Source: Stenopsyche tienmushanensis | Taxonomy: Eukaryota; Arthropoda; Insecta; Trichoptera; Stenopsychidae | Assembly: GCA_008973525.1 (NCBI GenBank) | Contig: WACJ01000525.1 | Coordinates: forward strand, 992,001 to 1,056,000 | Direction of reading: 5' to 3' | DNA length: 64,000 bases | Shown: piece by piece, positions 23,501 through 36,957 of the stretch | Position numbering within the stretch: position 1 is the first letter of the stretch | Layout: each line of letters begins with the position of its first letter | Notes under the pieces: model-generated | Database searches by the model: none | What the model was told of the DNA's origin: nothing | Seen by the model: only the letters and a program-made list of their open reading frames with translations | Translations under genes and position numbers: made by a program

Positions 23501-26500
23501 TCCCGAAAAGCAGGACCAAATGTTCGACGGGAGCAAATGAAAAGCGCCGGCGGGTCTGATTAAATTGAACTAAATTTAATTAGGCCTAATGCGCCCGATG
23601 ACCATGTGTACAAATTGTTGGACAAACTTTGCGTATCCTTGCGTGCATGCGGGCGGTGCACTTGGGGGATGAAGCGACGCTAATTGAGGAAGCAATGACG
23701 ACGTTATGTGACATTCAATCAATCCAGATATTACGCCTTCGTCTTAAGGTATCATATCCGTTTTGGATGTCGACGATCTCCATAGAAGATTTTTCTAGCG
23801 ATAAGGGTTTCCATTTGTATTTTACATGTGTTATAATTGGAATAGATAATCTATAAGTGTGAGGTCAGTCAGTATTGTGGGTCAATATTATTGTTACAAA
23901 TGTAGTCACTTAAGCATCCCTGTACGACTTTATTAATCGCCTCAGTATTTATTTTTTCAAATCAGGGTAAATTCGGATCAAGATGATCTCGATTTCACTG
24001 CAAGACCGCAAAATCGTAATTTCTTCCCCTGCCCGGAACTATTTATAAATGACAGTCATTCTGACACATGTACCCGTCAATCTTCGCCGAGAAGACAGAA
24101 CCTCGCGACTATTTTCTTCGCTTTTCGCGGTCGTTGCACTCCGTGGTAATTACCATTCTTTCAGGCGCAGCATGCAATATTTTAATACGTTTCTCGTCAA
24201 GATGCAATCCCAAATCTTGCGTTATATTACAACCGCATTCGCACTAAATGTCCACAAAATTGATAACGCTATAAATCAACGGCGAAGAAGCTAATTTGCA
24301 ATGATTTAGGGCGGAATTTCAAGAGTGCTACTATTTGACAGATGGCCATAGTAAATATTCCCGTTGAAATATACAAGACTCGCTTGATGCGACGTCCTAC
24401 GACAGGCGAATATTAAAAAACGTCATCCAAAATATTATACCTGGTTACGTTCCGCGATTGCGGGAAGAAATACGACGACTCAATGAATGCTAGAATTGCA
24501 TGAATAAATTATGTGAAATATTTTTGAAAAATCATCAATCTATACGTCGTATGAATCATAATTTTTCATGACATACAATTTTCTGAAATATTTTAAGTGG
24601 CCCATCTATCAAAATGATCAAGAAAAACTACTCTTTTATCATATTTGTAGCAGTGTGCTACAAATCAACTCTTTGTGTGCCATTAAAAATTAAGCCTAAA
24701 AATATGTCTGAAATTGGTCATCAATGAAGAATTAAGCAAATTTAGTCAGTAATCAAGCTTGAAATGTGTTAAATGCATGAAATTAATTATCATTTCAATG
24801 CAAGTATTACAAGTACTATTCAAAGAAGGTCTAACTATGTATATTGATTGTCGTGTGTGCAAATAAGTTCGCTTAAAATTCCTCGCATGAAATAGATGCT
24901 ATTTAATCGAAGATGATATACCAGCCACAATTCCATGTGCGGTTATAAATTTGTGTTAATCATTTTGTAATGGGTTGGTCATATCAATTAGCCCCTTGGG
25001 GTAGTAAAACCGGGAACGATCTGCATTTTCTTTGAACATCCAAATGAAAAACATTTTCACATTAACATTTAACGACCGCGTGGCTGAAAATATGTGCGAT
25101 TTCTTGCCAGAGTAAATCATCAGTAATAGAGCGAAATTCGAAGAAGTGCTTCCACTCCGATTCAACTTGGGAGGGCTGCAAAGAGGGCCGGTAAATCTAT
25201 CAGAGTGTTGTGTATATTTAAGCATTATTTTTATCCGCGTACTATTGACAGATTGGACCAAATGTTGACTCCTCTCGAAATAGGCGCAGTTTCGGCGACA
25301 GAAATAAAATGTCAACACGGGCCGGATTTGGTACAGTTCCACATGCTGTCTGTAAAGTTCCACATGTTGTTCTATTTCCATGGCGTTTTCTTCAATCCAT
25401 TCGCGCAGAAGTGCACGCCGAATGTTTGTCCAAGATCACAGTTGTTATACGTTATGTCATATTTAGATCACCGCTCTGTGTCCAGATGGACCATCAGCCT
25501 GCGGGCTATAAACGAATCTTGTTTTTCTGCGTGAAAAACCGCAAAATTTTGAGTTCATCTGAGCATCGAGAAATCACTATCTGAAATAGATTTTCATTGC
25601 GGATGGACAGATAGAGATTCGATGAAATTATTGTGTCGTCGTTGACAGATTTATTTCAACGCCAGCATTTATGAAAGCGCATCAAACTTTGCACAACAAA
25701 TTCCTAGAGAACAGTCGTAAATCAAACGGAGATGAAATAGTCTCGATCAGAATGTTTTAACACTGTCATCAATTCGCTCGTTAAATTCCACATACGTGTA
25801 TACAAATAGTTCATGAATTGAAATGAATTATCCCTGGCGTTTGCGGGATTATGCTGGAAGCCCCCTGGCCGTACCGGAAAAGCCTTCTTTGCCGCCCCTC
25901 GATCGATGCCGCAGTGGAAGCCATTTTGAGTTTCCCGGCATCCAATTGGAAAGCTCGTTACTAGGCAACGACGGAGGGTTGCTTTCGAGGGTAGATGGAA
26001 ACACATTATGGCTTCCAGGGGTGGCTTACTGAGGGAAAATCGCCTCCCAGCACGATAAAGCCTCGTGCGAGGGGCTTTACAAACGACACTGAACGATGTA
26101 GACAGAATTAACTCAATAAGACTTCGAGACGGCTTAGTAAACATTTATCGATTTCAATGCTTTCCGATGTAAAGATTCTGTTATATTGTAAAATATACAC
26201 GTTTAAATTAATTTGGTTTATACTTGTGACTCGTGAGTAGAAGGGTATGATACTATTAGTACTATGGAAGACTTGATGACAAATTAATCAATCGAAGAAA
26301 TTTATTCTTTGTGCATTTATATCACATATTTTATTATTGTAAGCAAATCAATAGCTATGATTTACATTTTTACAACATTCCCCCTACAAATTTATATGCA
26401 ACCATATCGAATATTCCTATGAAATCATTGTAAATTTACAATGGATGTTTTTTAATAAAATCCCAGTGTTTTGTTCATTTGAAAAGCGTTGAAATATTTT

Positions 26501-26776
26501 TCTTTAAGAGTTTCCACAGAAAAATAAACGATCAAAATTATATTACCAGAAGTTGATTACTATGGAAGACCTTTAAAGAAGTTGGTGCAGTGTTTTAAAA
26601 ATAGGCGATAAAAAAAGTTTTCCATCGCTACATTTTTCAAGCACACCGTTGAACAACTCTACTGGAGCATCAGTTTCTTTCCAATGTAACAAATGAGGAT
26701 TCTTCGAACTTCATGTTAGATCGTATTGCTGGACTATTTACTAAAATACCATAGCATAAGGCGAACAAAGTAACCA
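20593..26776. other. 6-kb intergenic stretch, no recognised gene
   Basis: Short open frames at 23232-23540, 24049-24294 and 25205-26144 have GC above the background and few stops, but none carries a motif I recognise or convincing splice partners. GTTACTAGGCAAC (25957-25969) resembles an RFX X-box. A GC-rich hairpin lies near 26055-26080. The stretch could contain exons or enhancers that comparison with relatives would show. Confidence 0.35.
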
Positions 26777-27015
26777 TCTGACATGCTCTGAAGAATTTCT
26801 CAACATTTTAGTACCATCAATAATGCCTTATAATGAGCTAAAACTGAAAGTAGATGTTGTAATCATGCTACCACGGAATCTAATGCCAACAGAGGAATTC
26901 TGTAATAGAACACGATTGGTACAAAGATACATCGTAGAGGCTCACGTCATAGATGGATTGAACTTGAATACTTTTCTCACACGGAACATAGAAATATGTC
27001 TTTCTAATCAAAAAA
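26777..27015 (+). mobile_element. Helitron helicase (Pif1-like) C-terminal relic
   Basis: The frame encodes CSEEFLNILVPSIMPYNELK, then LKVDVVIMLPRNLMPTEEFC, then NRTRLVQRYI and HVIDG. This is the C-terminal helicase block of Helitron RepHel proteins (family pattern FLN-x-L-x-P-x-G-x-P-x-H-x-L-x-LK-x-G-x-x-x-MLLRNL, CNGTRL). The key PPH-x-L has become PYNEL. The Rep/HUH domain and Walker motifs are not seen nearby, and an A15 run (27009-27023) ends the frame. No Helitron terminus (CTRR) was identified. Confidence 0.72.
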
Positions 27016-27470
27016 AAAAAAAAAGATAGTTTTCTAGAGGCTAAGAATTTCAATAACTCAGTCACGAAGTATATAGGGCATTATCTGAATGGAATATCCA
27101 TCAACTATATAATCCCCCTACATCTTTATTTAAATTAGTCGTAACGTTTGAATTCGATTTAGAGGGTACTAAATGCAGTGTTTTGGTAGTAATTTTATAA
27201 CTTGCCAAGAGCGATGCAAAAAACTCTTCAATGTACATATTTCCATCATATAAACACCCTTGCAAAATTATATACAGATATTGGGGTTTATGCCCTATAA
27301 ATGGTAATCATCTATCACAGCGCTTCTTAAAATTACATAGTCCACATTACGTAGGGCATCCGAAACATTACAGGTGAAACTGTACAATCGTCTAATAATT
27401 CAGAATATATTATGTTGTTGAATTTGAATAGGATGTTGAACATAATTTGGGCGCTTTTTATTCATTTTCA
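27016..27470. other. intergenic
   Basis: A long A run, then AT-rich DNA with no recognised feature. Confidence 0.4.
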
Positions 27471-28026
27471 TTAACCTTTTCGTTAGTGAGCAAATTTAAA
27501 ATCGATGAAGTCGTTGTTGTCATAATCGCTTTACACCGATTACTTTCTGTCAGCTCCTAATCAGCGTAAGACAATCTTCAATTCGAGGCAGAGTCAATTG
27601 TAATGAACACTTGATAGTGAATACCAAGACCACGTCATTTCTTTACATAAACAATGCACAAAAAATCGATTCATTTGCTCCTCCTTTAGAAGAAAATGAT
27701 AATTGAACAAAGACTCATTCAACACGCAGCGAAGAACGGCAAGCAGTTAAATAAACAAACACTCTCGATAACACACAATATTCGGTAATTTCTTTGCGTA
27801 AAGAAATAACACACTTGAAATCGAAATCATTATAAGTCGATAAATTTGGGCTTAACGATCTATACAATCATGTGATGCATATGAAGAAGCTCTCCGTCTC
27901 AGTCTCCCGAACTGCGCTAAGTTCTCTCTGTCTCTGTCCGCCTCGGAGCTTCAATGCACGAGAGTGCTCTTTCTGAATAGTGAAGGTCAAAACGGATATG
28001 TCCGTAAGTACTCCCATACAGGTTAA
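27471..28026 (-). mobile_element. TTAA-flanked non-autonomous element, copy a
   Basis: A 556-bp element begins TTAACC (TTAA at 27471-27474) and ends GGTTAA (TTAA at 28023-28026). In reverse complement it aligns over most of its length with copies b and c. TTAA duplications with CC..GG termini and no coding capacity fit a piggyBac-derived MITE. A GA-rich segment (AGACAGAGACAGAGAG type) and the block GTTATCGA-AGTGTTT are shared by all three copies. The open frame in it (27868-28053) is a by-product. Confidence 0.7.
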
Positions 28027-31000
28027 CATGGGTTGCTCTCGCCTTATAAACAAGATATTATATTTCCGACTGTCCCTTTCAAAATGGGGCGAATGGTTAG
28101 CTTAGTATAACCATGGAAACATTCTTAAAATAAAAACATCACATTTGGGTGAAGAAAGAGTCACTTTTTAGCTTGGATTAATCCATTATTACTAATTGAT
28201 TGGTCGAAAGAATCACATTTGATTTGGCGAATTTATTTTAATACTTTAATATCTCAAGATTATACAGATTTAAGAGCTTCTGCATTTTAATTCATTAAGA
28301 AGGATTATATTTTTAAGTGGTTGTTTATGTGTATGCTCGTAAAATAAATTAGTACATGTTGAATGCATTTCGCCTAGTTTATAAGTAGAATAATGGATTA
28401 TTGTTTTGATAACCGCCATTCAGTAAGCATAATCTCATTTGGATGCATTTGGATTTCAAAAATAGTGTCAAGAAATCTGTTCCAACCGACTATAAGCTAT
28501 GTCCTTTTATGAAGTAAGAAGATTTATGTTAAAAAAAAGAAACATTTGGTCTGTCACACTTGATATCTATCGTAGGACAGTTTATTACTAATGTAGGCTT
28601 TTCCAAGAAAAGTCTTCTTCGTTAAAGGATATATATACGTCAACTTTTTGCATTGCTGTCGTTTTAAAGAATGATTTATATAGTTGGATGTTCTAAAGAC
28701 GTACACATATTTTTTTTATCTTAATTGGGAAAATAGAGATTTTATAAACAGTCGCGTGTCGTAGAATACTCAACAAGTCTCGGTCTAAAAATGGCAGCAA
28801 ATAGACACGACATGGTTATGTAATAAAAGCGACTCCGTCCAACAACACCTGAAAATTTCAAAATGAATCAAATCGAAATCAGTCATACAACTTTTTCTAG
28901 ACGCGCACTTAGTCTGAAGCCGCGGACGGAGACAACTTTTTCTTTTTTTTTTGTCAAAGCTGCAAAATGAGAACATACGAGGATGTCTTGCAAAATGCCT
29001 ACGATGGTCTGAAAACCATTGAGCGGTCTAAATGAAATCCGGTGCGTGTCCATAAACGGAAGAGCGTCTCCTTAACAGTCCAGCGGCTATATGGAGCGGC
29101 GCCAGTTGACAACTAAGCATTGGCGACTGGAAAAAATGGATTTCCTTACTGGTCAGCATCATGGCATCATTGTTCTTCGATGAAATCACCGACGGTCTTA
29201 AGCCGCACCAGCATAATGGCTTTTTTACGCCGAGGCTTGTTCGCGTTCCTCGACATGGCACAAAACCATGCCAGAAAACGACGCATCATTAATCAAAATT
29301 ATCGAATCGCTCTAACCGCGGGTAATAATTGATGTACTGTGTCAAATGCGAAAGAGTATCGGACCATCTCAAAATACTTCTAACGATACATTCGATGCGA
29401 TATGGTGTCTACTTCGTATAATTGATGTATGTAAATCATGTTTCGACGAGCCGTAATCGCAGATTGACATACGATCCGGCTCTTTGGATTCGGAAATCGT
29501 TTATGATCAGATGATGGACTGTTTCTCCTTCTACAATGACATTTAAACCTTTTTGTATTTCAATTTCAGTAGTCAGGTTCTTAAGCTTTTTCCGCAAGTA
29601 ACAATCAAAACATGAAGTAATAAATGTGTTGAATTTTATGGTTGTTAATGCAGACACAATTTATGATGATCACATTGAAGGAGATACTAATGAAGTAATT
29701 TACGAGCGAGCTATATGGAAAATTTACATTCATTTATGAGTACGCGAAATTCAATTTTGGATTTGGATGAAAATGAAAATAGTTGTGACATTTAAAGCTA
29801 AAATTTTCTAGAAAATGCAACTACAAATATTGCTGAGAATATCACAATAATAAAAAATAATATTATTCTTTCGAAAATTTTTCAGCACAGTTGCGTACAT
29901 ATCAGGAATCTCTTTGTTATGGAATGACATTCTTGGATTTTGAAAGGATTTTTTGTGATTTAATGATCATTGCTGTGACCTTTTGAAATGGATGAAAGTG
30001 ACCAATCGGTCAAAAAAACGTGACACACCAATCTGCAGTAAGTTGCTTCTTCGTGACAAAGAAAAGACCCATACAATTGCCTTAAAGTACGAATACTGAA
30101 GACATTTCACCAGTCCAGAGGCTCTTAAACTTATATAGCCTAAAGACCCCTCTTGAACGACATTGATTTTTGCTGACCCCATTCCAACTCAATAATCTCA
30201 TAAGCACTAATTATTTTTTTAAATGGCATGATTCAAGGAACTTTAAATAAAATAAGTTGTTTAGACACATTGCAATTATGATAATCGATGATAATGACCC
30301 AACAATGATTCAATATTTTTTCGCTTTTTATCAAGAGCTTCGTATAGAGATAATTAAATCCACTCTTGATAAGATGTTTCCAGAAAAACTGGAAATCCAA
30401 CTACCAATTCAGGGTCTTCAAGAGAGCAAGTGTGTTATGATAATCCATAAATACTTGGCCCATTTATTATCAACATTCAATTTTAAAATCATCTTTACTT
30501 ATTTAGTATCCATAGTAAATGTATATAATAATAGATTTTAAAGATTTGATTCGACCCTAATTCATCTATCCCATATGGTATATCTAATTTAACTATAATT
30601 CATAATATACCCGGTACATGTATACATTTTTTCCAAAGAATTTCCATTAAAAGAGATCACGACCCCTCAGCAATAAGAGAAAATACGATATGTTTGATTT
30701 ATCGAATGTTTTTATAGCCTTCGGGCTTTTAGTACCCTCGATGAAGTCATATATTATCACCCCCAACATCCGCATCTAACATCATAAAGGGACAAATAAA
30801 GCCCTGCCTACATATTATAAACCTGCAGCATCATTTGAATATGCATCTCGCGGAGATGCTGCTCAATGCGAGACGACATCTTCAAAAGAGCACGTATCCT
30901 CGACGATACGCCCTGAATCGTGGACCGTCAAAATCGAATAAAAAAATGAACGTAGAAGCACGAAGGGCCGATGTTGAGATAGGACGGCGTCTAATTAATA

Positions 31001-31720
31001 TTCCACATGCAGTTGAAGTGTTGTCCATCCTCCGGATCGTCTAATTCCCATTCTTGCAGCGTCCTCCACGGCACCGGTCCCTTTTCTATCCATAAATCTA
31101 TTCAATTCCTGCGATTCAAACGCTCGTCGAGCTTCGTGCTCAATGGAAGCCGGACGTTCTACAGACCGGCTCAGAAACAATATATATGCACGGAAAAACC
31201 GAGATGCGCAAAATTTGAATATTTTTGCATAAATATTCGCTATCCGCGTCCATAACCGATAAAAACCGGCAATAAAATTAGGATGCGCCATTGTCAAAAG
31301 GAATGGGATTATTTAGTCTGGCCCGTTAACGCGGCCATTATAATTAATAACTATATAATAAAATTATAATTTTACACACATCTGGTGATCCATCGAATGT
31401 ATACACAACCAGGAAGAACTCATTTAACCCAGGAAGAAGCTGAATATTTTTATTAAAATATATTGGTTATAAATATGTTCGATTATTTATATTACAGCTA
31501 TTTTATGATTCAAATATAGAACCCAAATTCACTGTTTTTGGGGAATACTCGCACTTAGGCTGCTGCACTTTCATGTCATGTTTATGCTCATTCGGTGACT
31601 ATATACTCATCAAGAATTAATTGTGATTTTTATAATTCAAATTTAACAACCCAATTTACAATGGATCGATTTCCCCCGAGTGTTCAAAGAAATCTGTAAA
31701 AAGTCAGGAAGGTGTGGAGA
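28027..31720. other. intergenic, one weak repeat
   Basis: At 30112-30180 CAGAGGCTCTTAAACTT followed by GACCCC blocks resembles the end of a hAT MITE, but no opposite end or duplication was found. Open frames at 29028-29332 and 30835-31297 carry no recognisable motif. The rest is AT-rich. Confidence 0.35.
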
Positions 31721-31916
31721 TGGAAGACAATTCAACATCATTCTTATTCTCCAGACATCGCTCCGTCGGATTTTCATCTTTTTAAATCCATGCAGCGTTA
31801 TTTAGATGGGAAAATTGCAAAACAAACGATGAGATAAAAATGGACTTTTAAAATATTTTCGTTCAAAGCCCGTGATCTTTTATGACGGACGGCATTAAAA
31901 TGTTACCAGATAGGTA
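31721..31916 (+). mobile_element. mariner transposase C-terminal relic
   Basis: The frame starts with HSYSPDIAPSDFHLFKSMQR, which is the mariner block with the third catalytic Asp (SPD-x-APSD-[YF]-HLF-x-SM). After a stop, FRSKPVIFYDGRH corresponds to the F-x-S-K-x-x-x-FY-x-x-GI block. N-terminal and central domains are absent. It is closely comparable to, but not identical with, the relics at 7985-8245 and 17455-17775. Confidence 0.78.
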
Positions 31917-32189
31917 GAGTGGGGTTATATCTAACGATATAAATTACATTTTGTAATAATATATTTAAAATGAAAAAAGATATGAGCATTCAAATCTTTC
32001 ATTTAAAAAACGAAAATCTTTATGGGTACACTTTTATGTTTCAATAATATATGTACAAAATGATCGAATATATGCATGCGTATTATTCAGCATGCATTTC
32101 TGATGTTTATTAAAGCTATTGATACGTATTTACAATTAAGGCCGATTCTCAAAATTCTCAGATAAGAAAATATCCACGATCGTGCATGA

Positions 32190-32635
32190 TTAACCCTTAA
32201 AGGAGTACTATCCCAGGGCCTGGGATCCCCCCTCCACTATTCAAAAAGAGCACTCTTGTATATTGAGCTCGGAGACAGACAGAGACAGAGAGAGAACGTA
32301 GCGCAGTTCGGGAGACGATTGTGTGCTATCGACAGTGTTTATTTATTTAATTGCTTCCTGTTCGTCGCTGTTTGTTGAATGCGTTTTTGTTCGATTATCA
32401 TTTCCTTCTAAAGCAGAAGCATATGAATCGATTTCTTGTGTATTGTTTATGTAAAAAAAAATGGCGTGGTCTTGTATGCTATCAACAGTGCTTATTTACA
32501 ATTGACTCTGCCTCGAATTGAAGATTGTCTTACGCTGATAGGAGCTGACAGAAAGTAATCGGTGTAAAGCGATTATGGCATCAACGACTTCAATATTTTA
32601 AATTTTCTCATCCCTCAACGAAGTACTGTGGAATT
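32190..32635 (+). mobile_element. TTAA-flanked non-autonomous element, copy b
   Basis: The left end is TTAACCC at 32190. The interior aligns with copies a and c: ACTATTCA-AAAGAGCACTC, the GA-rich run, GCGCAGTT-GGGAGAC, the ATCGACAGTGTTTATTTATT block, then CTCTGCCTCGAATTGAAGAT and AATCGGTGTAAAGCGATTATG as in copy a. The right terminus is degraded (CCCTCAACGAAG near 32630), so the end is approximate. A further TTAACCC at 32749 might be the true end. Confidence 0.6.
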
Positions 32636-35309
32636 TTTAAGTTACTAGGAATTTGCTAATGCTTTAGATAAATTGGATTTTTATCATCGGTTATTAGATA
32701 TGCAATTGTCGGCTTGCCTTAAATAGATGTCGCTCCGTCGTCCAAGTGTTAACCCAGTGTTAAACGAAGACAAATATACGAGGCATTCGAAATGACTAAC
32801 CAGGCCGCTGGACATTTAGGAAAGGATTCCATTCGGCGTGATTTATATTAACGATCCGAACTTTCGAGCCACATTGTATACAGCCAATAAGTTATTAAAC
32901 CGCGGACACTTGGCGCCTTGTTGTCGGCTACGAGAACAATAGGTCGCAAAGAAATAGGTAGGTTAATTCTCGTAGGTGGCACTTCTCACAAAAACCTCTC
33001 ACAGGTATCCATCGGATAGGAATTATAAAAAAAGTTCACCATACAGGTAACGTCCATGGGAATTCTTAAATTTTCATACAATGCCAGTTAGGCTCCGATA
33101 AAAAAAACGAGCAAGGCTTAGCCGCTAAAAAAAACACAGGTCCACAGTTATCCCGCGAAAGCCGATACGAAATAAATAGTCCAGCACAAATGGCATTCAT
33201 CGATTTTATCTATTCGTAAGCTTCCACATAAGAAATGGCCGAGATGGACGATAAGAAAGAAAGCCACATATTTTTAATAGATAGTAATAGCCGTAGTCAC
33301 GATCTTCGCAGATAAGATCTTTCGCATCCATATATGTACGGCAGGAAATAAACGCTAAGAAAAAAAGGGTTAACGAACTGTGCAGATATCAAATGCAATT
33401 GTTTGTAGATTTTGACTATTCATCAGATCGGTAGAATTGACGCTAGATGACTATCGGTAGTCTGGTGGCACTAATGGCTACCTTCGAATAAAGGCGTATC
33501 TGATTATAGAATGACTTATGGTACCACTCAAAAATTAAATGGTAGCAATCTCTCCATTGTAGCTATATACTAGCTATTATCATATAGAGCAGGGTTGATA
33601 AACAATTTATTCGACTGAATTTTATTTTTAATCGTAACTTAGGATGGATTCCATTCTTAATCCATTTACATAGTTGAAGCTAATCTTCTCTTGGGTACAT
33701 TACAAACGATCATCTGATATTAAACAATATCAAAATCGATCTTTTAAATTTATCACTCATAAAGAAGATCATGCAGTTTTAAATGCTTCATGATCGCATT
33801 ATAGTCTTTTTTTGTATTTGATAAAGCGAATGTTAAATCTTAACCCTTTGCCTTGCGATAAAAAATCGATGGATTACAATCAATAGCGAATTGTGTATCA
33901 ATTTTAATCAACGACAAAACGAGCCTGAATCTTGGTGCTTAAATATATGTTTCATATACACAACATTGTTGATTTTTGTTGAACGCACGTCGTTCGATAT
34001 TGTGTCTTTCCTGTCTGTGTATTTCCTTTTTGTCATACTATGCATTGGGTGTGAATTATAAGTTATTTTTATTGAAGAATTAAATTGTTTTAATATTATT
34101 GATAAGTCTCTAATTGGTGGGTTGGGGAGAGAGAGGTTACAGCTATGAGTCTGAAGGAAGGACATCTTCCCGCAGTCAAGGTTATCAGACGACTTCCTAC
34201 TTCCCATACGTATGTTAAGATTCATTTTACACAATAATTTTAGTTAGACTGCACTTTATAAAATGGTTGATCCAATCGACAAATCGAACTGTCACATTAC
34301 GATTGTTCATCTTGAGGACGTCAAAAAGATTGGTGACGCCTGTCGAGGAGCAGTATTACAGAATGCGGTCCAACTACCGTTACAGGCACAATGAACAAAA
34401 GGAACACGATCGATATTGTTAAACTGGTAGCAAATTATAGTACCGAGCACGTGCTGAAGTTAATGTGATAAACCCTTGACGCCCCTTTAAATATGCAAAT
34501 GAGAACCAGTTGCAGGAACTTCAATATCATAATTTCACCATTATTGAAGACCTTGCAAAATCGGTCCGGCATTCCAGGTGAAAAGGCCACTGGAAAATAG
34601 GGCTACTTTCGCCTTGCAATCGATGCAAGTTTATGTCGATTCTAATGCTCTTTTGTAAGTATTCAATTGCATAGAAACTGTTCTAGGGCAATATGGTCAT
34701 TTATAATTTAATAACAAAATTACTATCGATAGGCAATTTGATTAATCTTCAAACCATGTATAGGAATAAAAGTATTTAAAAATCTAAATAGCTCAATTTA
34801 ATTAAATAATTTATGAGAGATACTGTTTGTTGGATTGGTAATTGATAGTTTATTCCCGCAAAAAATTAATTGTATGGACACAAGTCTATCCTATTCCAAA
34901 TCCACAGAAGATCACTTTCAGCGAGTGTCGTTTTTATTAGGAATCAATATTCTGAACATCTTGCAACAATTTTAAACATGTCCAATTTTTCATAAATAAT
35001 GCCTAAATAATTCTCACTGAAATGACAGTATTGTTTGCTATTCAGGACATCTTCATTTGCTTATCTGATAAAATCAAGCGATCCACTTTCTGTTACATTT
35101 ATTTAGACGTCGCTTCCACAATATCAAATTCAATTGACTCTCATCCTCACATAAATTGCTTACTCCTAAATTTAACTTTGTAGCATTAAATTGTACGAGT
35201 ATACCCATTTGCTATAAATAAGTCATTATTAATCCTTAGTCACTCTAATTGTAACAATCGCATACAAATATCTCCAAGTTGAAATACATGCTTAAATTGT
35301 AACAAGTTG
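32636..35309. other. intergenic, nothing recognised
   Basis: A 108-codon minus-strand open frame (33908-34234) has no known motif. No repeats were recognised. Confidence 0.4.
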
Positions 35310-36135
35310 TAACAAATTGTGGCGATTCAAACTGCTCGAGTAGGAAAATAAGGAATTTATGCTGGGATTAGGTACCTTTTTTAAGGAATCAAATAAATTG
35401 GTAGAAAGGTACTCAATGTGATCTTTGATGAGAGAGATATTTGCTTCGTACTAAAGTTGGGAGTTCCGGAGATACCAGGGAGCTCCAAACGCTCGTCTTA
35501 TAGCGATGCTCTGTACTGTTTTTAATTTGCGATTGTCGCTCTGCCGGTATCCCCAAATTGGAGAGGCTGAAATCATGATGAGACGTATAAGGAATTTATT
35601 CCCGATGGACATTTTGCTCTTAATACATAGGGTGGGCTTTAAGACTCCGCGAGCTTTTTTGGTGACACAACCCAGGTGAGTCGTGAATCGAAAATTGATC
35701 CAAGATATTTGGTCTGTTTGATCCACGGGATGGTTCCTGATAAGAGCAAGCTTAGCAAGTCTAATTTAGATCGCAAGCGCCTGCAAATCAAGTTTATCTC
35801 AGTCGACTGCGACATTATGGCGGTGTCGTCCGCGTAGAGAGCGATCGAGTCAGAAGGATGATCGGATTTGGGGATATCGCTGGTATATATGGAAAATAAT
35901 ATAGGAGCGAGAATGGGTCCTTGGGGAACATCCGCAGATATGGGACGAAGATTTGAAAGGAAGGAGACAATTTTGGCGCGAAAGGAACGTTCGGAAAGGT
36001 AGCTATCAATTATGCGAATTGTGGAGTCGCGGAGTCCGGCAGAGAGGAGCTTGAACAGCAGAATTTGGTGACATGGAGGAGCTAGTGTACGGAGGAGTGA
36101 GCCCTTCGAAAAGAAATAAATATGGAAATATTTTC
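35310..36135 (-). mobile_element. Jockey-clade LINE reverse transcriptase fragment
   Basis: The minus strand encodes an RT in order: PPCHQILLFKLLSAGL, IDSYLSER-F, then DVPQGPILAPILFSIYTSDI (the PQG-S-x-L-SP block), then the catalytic ALYADDTAIMS box, then KYLGSIFDSRLTW. A 1-frame change near 35640 is followed by the tail domain (GYRQSDNRKLKTVQ, RAFGAPWYLRN) and, after a stop, HIEYLSTNLFDSLKK and PN. The order and motifs match Jockey-type elements of arthropods. The endonuclease and gag-like ORF are missing. Stops and frame changes make it inactive, though YADD is preserved. Confidence 0.88.
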
Positions 36136-36174
36136 TCATTCAATCATAGATCCTGTGCAAATCACTTTGGAACA

Positions 36175-36240
36175 TTAACTCTAGGTTTATCAAATTTCTT
36201 TTATACCTAACTCTACCAACGCACGTCAAATTGACGGGAA
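36175..36240 (+). repeat. TTAA-flanked repeat end (shared with 11921-11985)
   Basis: TTAACTCTAGG at 36175 starts a segment matching 11921-11985, ending TCAAATTGACGGG. It lies directly 5' of the LINE relic on the minus strand. See the partner copy for interpretation. Confidence 0.45.
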
Positions 36241-36735
36241 TTAGTAAAGATTTATATGAACCAACATTGTGTAGTAAATGTATAGATAATTCATAGCTTC
36301 TCTATAATCTATTATAATCCATATCCTGACTTCATAAAAAAAGTTCAAGACAAGAATTGAAGATTTTTCATTGTTCAAGAAAGTATACTCTGGTACCGAT
36401 TTTGACCTCTCTTTTGAAACATTTTGCTTGGTGTTAATTTTGCCTGTTACTAATGTATTGTGTTTTCTGATTCTTTTGTAAAACATCTCCTATCTGGATC
36501 ACTTTCATCAAAATTGATTATGAAAGCAATCGTGCATAAATGCTTCCAACTGTTACTTCGTCGATCAAATACGAACACCTGTACCAAGTCTCTAGTAACT
36601 TTTCAACGTCGGCAATATCTGCCGCTAATCTCTGGCTTCTAAGAAAGCTGTTATTCCATACTATAAATAAATACTTCCTAGAAGCAAATCGCGCTTATCA
36701 AGACGGGCGCATTGAAGGAAAACAATGTATGATCG
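36241..36735. other. intergenic
   Basis: No recognised feature. Confidence 0.4.
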
Positions 36736-36957
36736 ATGAATACAAGGAAAGTTCATCAACCGTCTTATCCAGATACAAGGCCTGATGAATATTGTTCGCT
36801 TTGCGACTTTGAAAGCGTGATTTTGATTCGGTATTCCCGTCACATTCCCAGTATTCATAAAAAATGTCCAAAGAGGCACGAAAATCGTGATTTATCGAAC
36901 TTCGTGTGTTCCTTTCATTTCGGACCGAAGCACTCAATGACGATGGGAGACCTCACA
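36736..36957 (+). CDS. C2H2-like open frame (candidate zinc-finger exon)
   Basis: The 74-codon frame contains YCSLCDFESVILIRYSRHIP followed by SIH, which spaces as C-x2-C-x12-H-x4-H, a C2H2 zinc-finger pattern. A second Cys/His stretch (VCSFHFGPKH) follows but does not form a complete finger. An AG (ATCCAG) just before 36773 could be a splice acceptor, and the upstream codons may not be coding. No donor or partner exon was identified. Treat it as a possible exon of a nucleic-acid-binding protein; the motif could arise by chance in a frame this short. Confidence 0.25.

Noticed and set aside
26055..26080. Bacterial-type terminator hairpin
   Set aside because: The hairpin exists but the window is clearly eukaryotic; no transcription unit ends there.
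25722..26144. 140-codon minus-strand frame as a gene
   Set aside because: GC-richer but no recognised domain and overlapping frames on the other strand; left as unassigned.
27868..28053. 61-codon minus-strand frame as a peptide gene
   Set aside because: Lies entirely in TTAA element copy a and its right flank; copies b and c do not keep the frame.
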